DNA of 64,000 bases from an uncultured Lacinutrix sp. (GTDB lineage: Bacteria > Bacteroidota > Bacteroidia > Flavobacteriales > Flavobacteriaceae): positions 62,001 through 126,000 of the forward strand of contig NZ_CANMSJ010000007.1 in assembly GCF_947500605.1 (NCBI RefSeq). The letters are read 5' to 3'. This document shows, one piece after another, positions 51,555-60,806 of this stretch (the first letter of the stretch is position 1; each line of letters opens with the position of its first letter). Below the pieces are notes generated by a model that worked only from the letters and a program-made list of their open reading frames with translations, had not been told where the DNA came from and made no database searches. The translations under genes were made by a program, and so were the position numbers.

Positions 51555-54392
51555 TTAGTACCATCTTCTGGTGAATAATTTAAGCAATGTTTGTGGAGAT
51601 AAAGTAACGATAAAACGAATACTTTGGTCATAGTTAGGTTGTGCTATTTCCCATCCTAAATTAGAATATACTGGGAGATAGAGCTCAAAATAGTCTTCGA
51701 CTAAGTTTAAACGAATTCCCGCATCGTAAACAAATTTAGGGTTTTTACCATGGTTTTTAACCAATCCAAGATCACCGTAAGCCATAATATAACGCCAAAT
51801 GGTTGTACTTGTATTTGCAGTTGTTATCCATTGGTTTGCAAAGGCTGGTTCTAATTGCGATTTAAAACCACCTTCTGAGACTACTAATTGCTGACTTAAT
51901 AATCCTGCTTCTTCAGAGCGCCCTAAATAGTCGTAATCGAAAAGGTAATCTGTTGGTCTGTCTAAAGCAAAACTAAAGAAATCGGTATCTTGATACGTCT
52001 TATTATATATAAACGAACCTGCATAGAGACGTAAATTATACTGTCTGTTACCTTCGGTAAGTTTTCTAAACTCTGCAGTGGCAGAAATTTTACCAAAGTT
52101 TTTAGCCAATTGTAAATCTGTATTCCAAGCACTAAAGTTTTTTAAATTTGGATCACTCTCTCCGTATCTTGCATTAAAAACACTGTATTTAGGTTCTCCA
52201 TCGGTTTCAAATTCTCCAGTTGGATCTACTTCTCTGTCTATATTTACATATCTAAAGCTTAAAGAACTCTTTCTATTGTCTCTTAAATTGTCTGGATCTC
52301 TAAATCTAAAATCTACATATGGAGTGTAAGAGGTATAAGATAGGTTAGGAGCGTAGTTGTAGTATTCGCCTCCAATACCATATTTAGTGTAATAATTTCT
52401 TTTGTTTTCTCTTCTATCGGCATAGCTTACAGAAGCACTACCAACAATTTGTTTACTTTTTATAGCGTATTTAGGACTTAACTTGTACAAGAAGTTCTTA
52501 GATAAAAGTGTTTTGTTATAGAGTTTTAATCCAGGAGAAAAGCCATCGTAAAAATTATAAGCAAATTCTGGCATAAAGAATACTTGACTGTAATTAGGGT
52601 CTTCAATATCCTTAAACAATCTAAACTGTAATGGCTTATTGTTAGATAAAAAGCCACCTAAGGATTTCCAGTTATTTCTTAAATTCATCTCTGGAATGGT
52701 GGTATCGTAATTTAATGCGAGCTTATCGGCATCATTATTTGCAATAGTTATAGTTTTATAACCTTTAAAACCTTCAATCCATTGTTTAGATATTACACTG
52801 TCGTTTTTAATAGTAAATAAAGAGACAGGCATTAAATGGTCTTTTTTATTTTTAATAGTAATGGTTAGAGAATCATCGGTTTTTTCAACAGATTTAATTT
52901 TAAAATCTATTTTTTTACTAGTACCTAAATAGTCATCAAAAAACCAATTGATGTTTTTATCTGTATGTGTTTTTAAATAGTCTTTAAAAGCTTCAGACGT
53001 TGTTGTTTCTAGCTTGTTTTCTATTAAATATTGTGTAAGCATTTTATTCATGGAGTTTAAATCCATATACTCATCAAGGTATTTTAAACCTACACCTGCT
53101 TTGTATTTGTTAGCAATGTTTTTATTAAATTTTAATAGCGAATCTTTAGGCATGTCTAATGGCTGATCTAGGTTAGAACGTGCCATATGCATGTATAAAA
53201 AGTTGTATTGGTCGTTAAATTTTAAGTCCGATGCATGAAACGCTCTAACACCCCAAACATTGGCTAACTTTCCAAGAATTTTCATGTCTGGATAAAACTC
53301 TTCAACGTATTTCATTAAGTAATACGTTTGTATACCATCTATTAACCACTGGTCTTCTCTTGGGTTAATTAGTAAAGTGTTTTCTAGATAGTTGTGTAAA
53401 GTCGACTTTAATATTTTTAACTCGTATTGAAACGTATCTGAAAAAGGACGTACAAAATCTGGCAACAAGTTTAAGCCATAAATAGGACTTTTCTTGTAAT
53501 CAATTTTTGTTAATAGTACTTTTTTATGCGGATAGCTTCCTAAGTTTTTAGTTATAAAACCTGCTACTTTATCTGTAACAATCGCAACTTCTTCAGGTTC
53601 TAAGTTTTCTTCGTCTATATTAGATTCTACCGTAAAAAAATCGGTTTCAACAGTTTTGTAAGTGTCTTTTTTATTTAGAAATAATTTAGAATTAATTCTA
53701 TCCTTACCTTTTAGTAGTGTAGATTTTGTGTTGTTTTCATTTATCTCTTTAGTAAATTCTTCGTCCAACTCACTTATTAAAGTGTAATTATTAGGATAGT
53801 TAACCTCTAGGCTAATGTCTGCTTTTGGTACAAAGGCATCGTCTAAATTTTTGTTACTAAAGTATTTCCATTCACCATTAAAAACGGCAGGAGTAATGTA
53901 CCAATATCTTAAATTATAATCGCCTTCTTCGGTTATACCATAGCGTGTAAATTTATCGTTCGCAATTTGTACTGTATAACTAAGTTTAAGTGTGTAGCTT
54001 TTGTTGGGTGCTAATGGACTGTTTAAAACAACCTTTAAAATATCTGGATGTTTATCTAAATATGAAAAGCTAGTATTTGTATTGTTTTGTTTAATTGAAT
54101 TTATAAGTGTAAAACCACGATCTTCATCCTTAGCAAAATGAAAAGTGTTTTTAAATTCTTCTGCAAATCGTTCAGCTAAAGGTGTGTCTTTTTCCGAATA
54201 ACTATTACTCCAGTCTGTTAAATATATAGTGTCTAAAGTAACATTAGATGTGTTAAAATATTCTATTGTCTGTTCAATATTTATGCTTTTGTTTTCAATA
54301 TCGAAAGTAGCATAAATATCAATTTTGTTTTGGCTTGAAGCAAACAAACATATAAATAGGCAAGATAAAAAGGAAGTAAAATTTAGATTCAA
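51555..54392 (-). CDS. M1-peptidase-like protein with outer-membrane barrel, catalytic residues lost
   Basis: A 945-residue protein with a signal peptide (FTSFLSCLFICLFASSQ). Residues about 20-480 resemble an M1 aminopeptidase: N-terminal beta domain (IYATFDIENKSINIEQTI), then KSTLH (Lys329-His333) at the HExxH place and, exactly 18 residues on, Asp352 in WLIDGIQTYY at the third-ligand place; the GMEN loop reads YGLNLLPDF. His and Glu of HExxH are absent, so catalysis is unlikely. From about 600 the sequence alternates aromatic strands (YRYVNIDREVD; FGKISATAEFRKLT) and ends in Tyr, typical of an outer-membrane barrel. Confidence 0.83.
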   Translation of the reverse strand: MNLNFTSFLSCLFICLFASSQNKIDIYATFDIENKSINIEQTIEYFNTSNVTLDTIYLTDWSNSYSEKDTPLAERFAEEFKNTFHFAKDEDRGFTLINSIKQNNTNTSFSYLDKHPDILKVVLNSPLAPNKSYTLKLSYTVQIANDKFTRYGITEEGDYNLRYWYITPAVFNGEWKYFSNKNLDDAFVPKADISLEVNYPNNYTLISELDEEFTKEINENNTKSTLLKGKDRINSKLFLNKKDTYKTVETDFFTVESNIDEENLEPEEVAIVTDKVAGFITKNLGSYPHKKVLLTKIDYKKSPIYGLNLLPDFVRPFSDTFQYELKILKSTLHNYLENTLLINPREDQWLIDGIQTYYLMKYVEEFYPDMKILGKLANVWGVRAFHASDLKFNDQYNFLYMHMARSNLDQPLDMPKDSLLKFNKNIANKYKAGVGLKYLDEYMDLNSMNKMLTQYLIENKLETTTSEAFKDYLKTHTDKNINWFFDDYLGTSKKIDFKIKSVEKTDDSLTITIKNKKDHLMPVSLFTIKNDSVISKQWIEGFKGYKTITIANNDADKLALNYDTTIPEMNLRNNWKSLGGFLSNNKPLQFRLFKDIEDPNYSQVFFMPEFAYNFYDGFSPGLKLYNKTLLSKNFLYKLSPKYAIKSKQIVGSASVSYADRRENKRNYYTKYGIGGEYYNYAPNLSYTSYTPYVDFRFRDPDNLRDNRKSSLSFRYVNIDREVDPTGEFETDGEPKYSVFNARYGESDPNLKNFSAWNTDLQLAKNFGKISATAEFRKLTEGNRQYNLRLYAGSFIYNKTYQDTDFFSFALDRPTDYLFDYDYLGRSEEAGLLSQQLVVSEGGFKSQLEPAFANQWITTANTSTTIWRYIMAYGDLGLVKNHGKNPKFVYDAGIRLNLVEDYFELYLPVYSNLGWEIAQPNYDQSIRFIVTLSPQTLLKLFTRRWY

Positions 54393-54831
54393 TTTATTTT
54401 AAAAAACTTTAAAGGTTTAACATTAGATTCTATTAGTGCAACTTAATACATTCTAGTTAAATATAAATAAATAATTATAAATTTTATTTAATAATAAACG
54501 GTTTGTATTTGAGGACTTAATGTATTAAATATACTTACGTAAATAGTAAAAAACGGTTTTTTATTTACCATAATTATAAGCGAATTAAAATAATATTCGT
54601 GCCAAATATTATTAAAAGTCTTAATGCTTAATTAAGTTTTATTGTAGTTGTAATATTAGTAACGAAATAGTGTTACTAAAATTGTGTTTATAATTTCTAA
54701 TATATGGAAGTAGAGAAGTAATGTAAGGCTTCGTAAAGAAAAAAGACACTAGAGAATAAACTTAGTTTTAAACAATTTAAAACAAAAAAAAATAGAGTCT
54801 TAATAGACTCTATTTTTTTGTTTTTTTTTTT
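54393..54831. other. 439-nt AT-rich spacer with terminator
   Basis: No open frame or known repeat. The only clear signal is the terminator at its right end. The rest is very AT-rich, as a promoter region for the 51555-54392 gene would be, but I find no exact TANNTTTG match at a suitable distance. Confidence 0.45.
54786..54819 (-). terminator. Rho-independent terminator after the LOG-family gene
   Basis: A perfect 15-bp stem (AAAAAAATAGAGTCT with AGACTCTATTTTTTT) and TAAT loop, 12 nt after the stop of the minus-strand gene at 54832. Confidence 0.85.
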
Positions 54832-55521
54832 TTAGAAGTTAGGGCTTAAACCAGATTCTTTATAGAAAGCATCAAGAATAGTAACAACTTCATCTTCTGT
54901 ATCTACTAAATGAATTAAATCTAAATCGCCAGGACTCACATTAGAAAACTTGTCTAACATTGTGCTTTTAATCCAATCCATTAATCCAGACCAGAAATCT
55001 GTACCAACTAAAATGATTGGGAATTTACCTATTTTATTAGTTTGTATTAAAGTGATGGCTTCAAATAACTCATCTAAAGTTCCAAAACCTCCAGGCATTA
55101 CAACAAAACCTTGAGAGTATTTAACAAACATTACTTTACGTACAAAAAAGTAATCGAAATCTAAACTTTTATCGCTGTCGATATATGGATTATCGTGCTG
55201 CTCAAAAGGTAATTCTATGTTTAATCCAACCGAAGTTCCTCCAGCTAAATGTGCACCTTTATTACCAGCTTCCATAATACCTGGTCCACCACCTGTAATA
55301 ACACCGTATCCGGCTTCGCAAATACTTTTTGCTACGCTTTCGGCTAATTTATAATATTTATGATCTGGTTTTGTTCTTGCAGATCCAAAAATAGATACAC
55401 AAGGACCAATTTGACTCATTTTTTCGAATCCGTTAACAAATTCTCCCATAATTTTGAAGATTGCCCACGAATCGTTTGTTTTTTTCTCATTCCAACCTTT
55501 GTGATGTTGTTCTTTTCTCAT
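54832..55521 (-). CDS. TIGR00730/LOG-family Rossmann-fold protein
   Basis: A 229-residue protein with the LOG signature: GGGPGIMEAGNKGA (about 77-90) and PGGFGTLDELFEAI (about 142-155), the phosphoribohydrolase motif that binds nucleoside 5'-monophosphates. LOG enzymes cleave cytokinin riboside monophosphates or other purine nucleotides; the bacterial substrate is not always cytokinin. No other hormone or purine genes are adjacent. It shares no operon and is 102 nt downstream of uvrA on the same strand. Confidence 0.9.
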   Translation of the reverse strand: MRKEQHHKGWNEKKTNDSWAIFKIMGEFVNGFEKMSQIGPCVSIFGSARTKPDHKYYKLAESVAKSICEAGYGVITGGGPGIMEAGNKGAHLAGGTSVGLNIELPFEQHDNPYIDSDKSLDFDYFFVRKVMFVKYSQGFVVMPGGFGTLDELFEAITLIQTNKIGKFPIILVGTDFWSGLMDWIKSTMLDKFSNVSPGDLDLIHLVDTEDEVVTILDAFYKESGLSPNF

Positions 55522-55623
55522 CTTATATTATTTGTTTTTGTTTCTATTATTTGAGCTGAATGTATTTTCAGTAACAGAACAGTTATTATTTTTAATTGCT
55601 TTCTTTCTGAAAAATCAAGCTTG

Positions 55624-58455
55624 CTAATTTAGTTCTTTTTTTAAAAATTTAGCGGTATAACTTTTTTTATGTTTCGCAACTTCTTCTGGAGTACCTTTAA
55701 CAACTATTTCTCCGCCACCTTTACCACCTTCGTAACCAACATCTATAATATAATCTACAGTTTTAATAACGTCTAGATTATGTTCTATAATTAGTACCGT
55801 ATTCCCTTTATCTGCAAGTTTATTAAGTACAATCATTAATACACGAATGTCTTCAAAATGCAATCCAGTTGTAGGTTCGTCTAAAATATAGAAGGTATTT
55901 CCTGTATCGCGTTTACTTAATTCTGTTGCTAATTTAATACGCTGTGCTTCACCACCAGAAAGCGTTGTGCTTTGTTGCCCTAAAGTAATATAACCCAAAC
56001 CAACATCTTTAATGGTTTTCAGTTTTTTATGAATTTTAGGTATGTTTTCAAAGAAATCTACACTTTCATTAATAGTCATGTTCAAGACATCACTAATACT
56101 TTTTCCTTTGTATCTAATTTCTAAAGTTTCACGGTTAAAACGTTTGCCTTGGCAGGTTTCACATTCTACGTAAACATCTGGAAGGAAATTCATTTCTATA
56201 ACTCGTAATCCACCACCTTTGCACGTTTCACAACGTCCACCAGCCACATTAAAACTGAAACGACCAGGTTTGTAACCTCTAATCATCGCTTCTGGAATTT
56301 TAGCAAATAAGCTTCTAATCTCTCCAAAAGTTCCTGTATAAGTAGCAGGATTACTTCTTGGTGTTCTACCAATTGGAGATTGGTTAATGTCTATAACCTT
56401 ATCACAATGTTCTAAACCTTTAATACTTTTATAAGGCATTGGTTTTTTTACACCATTAAAATAGTAAGCATTAAGAATAGGGTAGAGCGTTTCGTTAATT
56501 AAAGTAGATTTACCACTTCCTGAAACACCAGTAATACCAATCATCTTCCCTAAAGGTAGTTTTATAGATACATTTTTAAGATTGTTACCTGTACAACCTT
56601 TAAGCTCTATATACTTGCCATTACCTTCTCTTCGTTTTGCAGGAATTTCAATTTGCTTTTTACCGTTTAGGTATTCCGCAGTTAACGTCTTTTCTTTTAG
56701 CAATTGTTTTGGTGTGCCTTGACTAATAATTTCACCACCAAATTTCCCTGCTCTTGGTCCAATATCTATAACGTGATCTGCACGTTCTATCATGTCTTTG
56801 TCGTGTTCTACAACAATAACAGAGTTTCCAATGTCGCGAAGTGCAACAAGAGAATTAATTAATTTTTCGTTATCACGTTGGTGTAAACCAATACTTGGTT
56901 CATCTAAAATATAAAGTACACCAACCAGTTGCGAGCCTATTTGTGTTGCCAAACGAATACGTTGTGCCTCACCACCAGAAAGGGATTTAGAGCTTCGGTT
57001 TAAGGATAAATAGGTTAAACCAACATCTAGTAAAAACTGAAGTCTCGCTTTAATTTCTTTAATTATTTCTTCGGCAATTATTAATTGTTTTTCAGATAAA
57101 TTTTCTTCTAAAGTTTTAAACCATTCAGCTAAATCTACAATATCTTTATTTGCTAATTCGGCTATGTTTTTTCCAGCAACTTTAAAGTATAAAGATTCTT
57201 TTCTTAAACGAGAACCTTCGCAAACAGGACATTTTACTTTGTCCATATATTCTTTTGCCCAACGTTTTAAAGAAGTAGATTCAGCATTTTTATACTGGCT
57301 GTCTATAAAATTAGCAACACCTTCAAAATCTATTTTATAATCTCTTTTAACACCTAACGTTTTACTATCGACAGAAAACTTTTCGTTACCACCATATAAA
57401 ATAATTTGCTTAGCTTCTTTTGGGATGTCCTTGTAAGCATCAGTCATTTTAAAGTTAAAGCGTTCGGCAATTAATTCTAATTGTTTAAAAATCCAACTTT
57501 TCTTTTCAGGACCGTGTGGCGCTAAAGCTCCTGCTTTAATAGATAAATTAGCGTCTGGTACTATTTTATTTTCGTTAACTTGGTATAAATCACCAATACC
57601 ATTACAATTATCGCAAGCACCTTTTGGTGAGTTAAATGAGAAATTGTTTGGTTCTGGATTTGGATAAGATATTCCCGAACTAGGACACATTAAATTTCTA
57701 CTAAAATAACGTGCTTCTTGCGTATCGTGATCAATAACCATTAAAACATCCTCACCATGATACATGGCTGTGTTTATACTTTCGTCTAAACGTTTATCGT
57801 CTGCAATGCTATCGTCAATTTTAAGTCTATCGATTACAATTTCGATGTCGTGCATCTTGTAACGATCCAACTTCATGCCTTTAACAATGTCCTTAATCTC
57901 GCCATCGGTTCTCACTTTTACAAAGCCTTGCTTACCAATTTGCTCAAAAAGTTCGCGGTAATGTCCTTTTCTAGAACGTATAACAGGAGATAGAATGTTT
58001 ATTTTTTTGCCTTTGTAGCTTTCAATAATTAGCGTTTTTATTTGCTCATCGCTATAACTTACCATTTTTTCGCCAGTATTGTAACTGTACGCATCACTTG
58101 CACGAGCGTAAAACAGACGCAAGAAATCGTAAATTTCTGTAATGGTTCCAACGGTAGAACGTGGCGATTTACTAGTCGTTTTTTGTTCTATCGCGATAAC
58201 AGGAGATAGGCCATCAATTTTATCGACATCTGGTCTTTCTAAACCGCCTAAAAATTGTCTGGCATAAGCCGAAAACGTTTCTATATAACGGCGTTGTCCT
58301 TCGGCATAAATAGTATCGAAAGCAAGAGACGACTTACCACTACCAGATAAACCAGTAATAACAACTAGTTTTTCTCGCGGTATTGTAACATCTATATTTT
58401 TTAGATTATGAACTCTGGCACCTTGTACCTCAATATTTTCTTCAAAATTTGTCAT
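55624..58455 (-). CDS. uvrA: Excinuclease ABC subunit A
   Basis: The damage-recognition ATPase of nucleotide-excision repair. 943 residues, normal length. Two ABC ATPase modules are clear: Walker [10 protein letters not shown] (near 35) and GVSGSGKST (near 640), both LSGGEAQRI signatures, and Walker [11 protein letters not shown] and [10 protein letters not shown]. Zinc-finger cysteines are in CPSSGISYP...CDNCNG and CETCKGGG...CETCQGKR. UvrB and UvrC are not in the window. It lies upstream of the LOG-family gene. Confidence 0.98.
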   Translation of the reverse strand: MTNFEENIEVQGARVHNLKNIDVTIPREKLVVITGLSGSGKSSLAFDTIYAEGQRRYIETFSAYARQFLGGLERPDVDKIDGLSPVIAIEQKTTSKSPRSTVGTITEIYDFLRLFYARASDAYSYNTGEKMVSYSDEQIKTLIIESYKGKKINILSPVIRSRKGHYRELFEQIGKQGFVKVRTDGEIKDIVKGMKLDRYKMHDIEIVIDRLKIDDSIADDKRLDESINTAMYHGEDVLMVIDHDTQEARYFSRNLMCPSSGISYPNPEPNNFSFNSPKGACDNCNGIGDLYQVNENKIVPDANLSIKAGALAPHGPEKKSWIFKQLELIAERFNFKMTDAYKDIPKEAKQIILYGGNEKFSVDSKTLGVKRDYKIDFEGVANFIDSQYKNAESTSLKRWAKEYMDKVKCPVCEGSRLRKESLYFKVAGKNIAELANKDIVDLAEWFKTLEENLSEKQLIIAEEIIKEIKARLQFLLDVGLTYLSLNRSSKSLSGGEAQRIRLATQIGSQLVGVLYILDEPSIGLHQRDNEKLINSLVALRDIGNSVIVVEHDKDMIERADHVIDIGPRAGKFGGEIISQGTPKQLLKEKTLTAEYLNGKKQIEIPAKRREGNGKYIELKGCTGNNLKNVSIKLPLGKMIGITGVSGSGKSTLINETLYPILNAYYFNGVKKPMPYKSIKGLEHCDKVIDINQSPIGRTPRSNPATYTGTFGEIRSLFAKIPEAMIRGYKPGRFSFNVAGGRCETCKGGGLRVIEMNFLPDVYVECETCQGKRFNRETLEIRYKGKSISDVLNMTINESVDFFENIPKIHKKLKTIKDVGLGYITLGQQSTTLSGGEAQRIKLATELSKRDTGNTFYILDEPTTGLHFEDIRVLMIVLNKLADKGNTVLIIEHNLDVIKTVDYIIDVGYEGGKGGGEIVVKGTPEEVAKHKKSYTAKFLKKELN

Positions 58456-58625
58456 AGCAAAAGCATAACTCTGCTCTTTTTAAGCAGATTTGCGAAGTTA
58501 CGGTTTTTCGCTTTCTTTTTAAAATAGCTATAGTTAGGATTTTATTAAAAGTGCCTTTCTTTTGATGAAAGGAATTTTACGATTTTAAAATTTAATTTAT
58601 AACTTCGATTTTCGAAATTTTGTCA

Positions 58626-58726
58626 GTTCGAGTGATTCTGATTTTTTTTATCAGAATTGTATCGAGAACATATAATATGAGCTTCTTGATATAATTTTTC
58701 ATACTTCAAAATCACTCGAAGTGACA
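58626..58726. repeat. TCGAGTGA...TGTATCGAGA repeat element
   Basis: TTCGAGTGATTCTGAT, T-run, ATCAGAAT-TGTATCGAGA with an 8-bp palindrome (ATTCTGAT / ATCAGAAT), then a spacer to TCACTCGAAGTGACA. Same family as 12453-12580 and 16272-16318. Confidence 0.75.
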
Positions 58727-58733
58727 TTGTTTT

Positions 58734-58812
58734 GTCATTCCGCACTTGATACGGAATCCACTTTAAAATTAAGTTTAACATTAACAAGATTCCTGCCTTC
58801 GCAGGAATGACA
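58734..58812. repeat. Pair of short palindromes (GTCATTCCG... and GATTCCTGCC...)
   Basis: 58734-58758 holds ATTCCG / CGGAAT around CACTTGATA; 58788-58812 holds GATTCCTGCCTTCGCAGGAATGACA (stem ATTCCTGC / GCAGGAAT). The second ends 7 nt before the ATG at 58820, so it may affect translation of that gene. Confidence 0.75.
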
Positions 58813-58819
58813 AGAAAAT

Positions 58820-59344
58820 ATGAAAATACTAGGAATAGGCTCAAGAATTAGCCACAACGAATTTGGAAAAGGAGTTGTTACAAACGTCGATAACCAGCAA
58901 TATTGGGTGACGTTTATAGAAAACGGATTGGAAACCATTGCGTTTGATGAAGAGATAGAAATAATAGAAGTTGCAGATAGCGAAGTCGATACTGTTAGTT
59001 TTTTTGATGTCGAGCAAAGCTTTATGCGCTTACTTAAAAAGTATAGCGATGTTAGCGAAGTGGTACACATTGGTGATAAATGGAAAGGAGGAAAACTAAT
59101 TTTAGAACCTGGAGATACCAATTTAAAAAGTAGGGAAATTAAGATTGATGATTTCTTTCATAAAATCACAATGGTTCGTGATCGTATTCGCGTTATGGAA
59201 CAAAAGGTGAATTCTAGTACTCTTGAAGAGCAAGAAAAAATAGATATACAACAATATATTACACGTATTTATGGCAGCTTGACGACTTTTAATGTGTTGT
59301 TTAAGTCTAAGGAACAGCAGTTTGTAGGGCAGAGGAGTAAGTAG
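58820..59344 (+). CDS. Protein with N-terminal UvrD-C/Tudor-like domain, unknown function
   Basis: A 174-residue soluble protein. Residues about 1-50 (IGSRISHNEFGKGVVTNVDNQQYWVTFIENG) match the Tudor-like C-terminal domain of the uvrD helicase in this same window (VGMNVKHLKFGRGEV), a module that in PcrA binds RNA polymerase. The rest is helical (FFDVEQSFMRLLKKYSDV; MVRDRIRVMEQKVNSSTLEEQ). No catalytic motif. It may bind RNA polymerase or nucleic acid; this is inference. It starts right after a palindromic repeat and is 3 nt from the stop of an opposing gene. Confidence 0.7.
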   Translation: MKILGIGSRISHNEFGKGVVTNVDNQQYWVTFIENGLETIAFDEEIEIIEVADSEVDTVSFFDVEQSFMRLLKKYSDVSEVVHIGDKWKGGKLILEPGDTNLKSREIKIDDFFHKITMVRDRIRVMEQKVNSSTLEEQEKIDIQQYITRIYGSLTTFNVLFKSKEQQFVGQRSK

Positions 59345-59347
59345 TAT

Positions 59348-59734
59348 TTACTGCTCTGTTTTATGGTGTTTAAAAAAATATGCTTTTTTTATTAAAAGAA
59401 AGTAGATAACAATTGGAATAAAAACACAAATTATAACGGATGATGCTGTGTAATTACTACCAACACTATCGAAGCTTCTTAAAAAATCTGCTGATATATC
59501 GAATAACCAATTTGAAAAGACTGTAAAGTCATTGATAAAAAGCAGTGTTAAGGAGATAACAATAATACTTATAATTTTAATGTAATTGAATTTATAGATT
59601 TTATCTATTAAAAACGCCCAAGAAAACGGTATTAAAATAAACCAAACGATAATATTAATCTCTTTATAACTAAAACCTGTAGTTCTGGAAAGGAACATTA
59701 AAATTTCGTAAGTTATTTCGAAGAGTTTTTTCAT
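59348..59734 (-). CDS. Small membrane protein of unknown function
   Basis: A 128-residue protein with three or four hydrophobic segments (IIVWFILIPFSWAFLI; IISIIVISLTLLFI; VIICVFIPIVIYFLLI). No known motif. Its start lies 4 nt after the stop of the next gene upstream on the same strand (59739-60476), so they are co-transcribed. It converges with 58820-59344. Confidence 0.6.
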   Translation of the reverse strand: MKKLFEITYEILMFLSRTTGFSYKEINIIVWFILIPFSWAFLIDKIYKFNYIKIISIIVISLTLLFINDFTVFSNWLFDISADFLRSFDSVGSNYTASSVIICVFIPIVIYFLLIKKAYFFKHHKTEQ

Positions 59735-59738
59735 TTAA

Positions 59739-60476
59739 TTACTCTCTGTTTGTCTTAATCCCTTCAATCTCCAAACCTAAAACCATCATTTTATGAAACG
59801 TTGGTAATTGTGCGCCAGTAGCTGTAGTTGTCCAATCGCTCCAAGTGGCTTCGAGTCCGTTAATTGGTAAAATATCTACCCACATTTGAAAACTTTTAGG
59901 CTTGCCAGTGTCGTCTAAATGCCATAAATACGAATCTCCAGGAGTAGAGCCACCAGAACTATAAGTCACTAATAAAGCTTTTTCATTATTCTCTAAAGTA
60001 ACGATGCTTCTTGTTGTTCCAGGATCGAAAACCTTATAAGGCGCAACAACCCAAAAGGTATCGTTATTAAAATAGCTTATTGCTTTTTCTATTAATGCTG
60101 CACTATTTTCGCCTTCAATTTTTGTTTCATTTTGAAACACTTCATTTTTAGAATTATCATTGAAATCTAAATTTACTTTATAGTTTTTCCAATAGACTTC
60201 GCAAGTGTTTTCGGTCTTGTTCCATTTAAAATGATGACGCTTTTTAAAAGTGAATTCTATGTAATCTGTAGCTTTGTATGCATCGTAGTTTAGTGCATCT
60301 AACATTTTGTTAGCGAACACATCTGCTTGAGCTGTTTCTTTACCAACAGGTAGTTCTTCGTTATATTTAAAATATAAAAAACCAAAGAGTAGAAGTGTAG
60401 GTAGTGTTATAAAAACAATTGCTCCAGCTACTATTTTTAGTATTCTTTTTGGTGTCAGTTTTTTTCTTTTTCTCAT
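59739..60476 (-). CDS. Membrane-anchored protein of unknown function
   Basis: A 245-residue protein with basic N terminus (MRKRKKLTPKRILKIV) and one membrane segment (about 13-33, AGAIVFITLPTLLLFGFLYF), then a soluble extracytoplasmic domain with FKKRHHFKWNKTENTCEVYW and SGGSTPGDSYLWHLDDTGKP. I do not recognise the family; the domain is beta-rich with several Trp. Followed at 4 nt by a small membrane protein, so the pair forms an operon. Confidence 0.7.
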   Translation of the reverse strand: MRKRKKLTPKRILKIVAGAIVFITLPTLLLFGFLYFKYNEELPVGKETAQADVFANKMLDALNYDAYKATDYIEFTFKKRHHFKWNKTENTCEVYWKNYKVNLDFNDNSKNEVFQNETKIEGENSAALIEKAISYFNNDTFWVVAPYKVFDPGTTRSIVTLENNEKALLVTYSSGGSTPGDSYLWHLDDTGKPKSFQMWVDILPINGLEATWSDWTTTATGAQLPTFHKMMVLGLEIEGIKTNRE

Positions 60477-60496
60477 TGGGAGATTTTATAAGTTAT

Positions 60497-60574
60497 GTCA
60501 TTGCGAGAAGAGACGAAGGAACGACGTGGCAATCTCTTTAATTTTAATACAAATTTAAAAGATTGCCACGTTCT
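60497..60574. repeat. GTCATTGCGAG-type inverted repeat
   Basis: Begins GTCATTGCGAGAAGAG and includes CGTGGCAATCT (60525-60535) with an exact inverse AGATTGCCACG (60560-60570). This type of repeat is found in many bacterial genomes. It lies in the 330-nt spacer 60477-60806, which holds no gene. Confidence 0.7.
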
Positions 60575-60606
60575 TTGTCTTTTAAATGATGAATTATTTT
60601 AAAAAT

Positions 60607-60690
60607 TAGCTTCGCTCTTTTAGGTAAAACCATCCGAATTCTAATAAAGTAGAATCCACCTTCCTTCGTCTGAAGGGAGGAGCTGACAAT
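60607..60690 (+). repeat. Diverged third copy of the 13761/13999 repeat
   Basis: Contains AGCTTCGCTCTTTT, AAACCATCCG, CCACCTTCCTTC and GAAGGGAGGAGC in the order of the two copies at 13761 and 13999, with a different middle. Confidence 0.75.
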
Positions 60691-60749
60691 GAGTGTGTTT
60701 TTATGCTTAGTAAACCTCTATGTAAAGGTGTTTTCTTAAACTAAACTAA

Positions 60750-60803
60750 GATTCCTGCCTTTGCAGGAATGACAAATTAGAGATTCCTGCTTTCACAGGA
60801 ATT
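60750..60803. repeat. Two tandem GATTCCTGCC-type palindromes
   Basis: 60750-60773 and 60782-60803, each ATTCCTGC...GCAGGAAT-like; the second is ATTCCTGCTTTCACAGGAAT. The second ends 3 nt from the gamma-glutamyltransferase stop at 60807. Confidence 0.75.
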
Positions 60804-60806
60804 TGG

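Noticed and set aside
58623-59121. Two minus-strand open frames (58623-58844 and 58735-59121) containing VIPAKAGI-like and SCEGRN segments
   Set aside because: These peptides are translations of the intergenic palindromic repeats, and the second frame lies opposite the real gene at 58820-59344.
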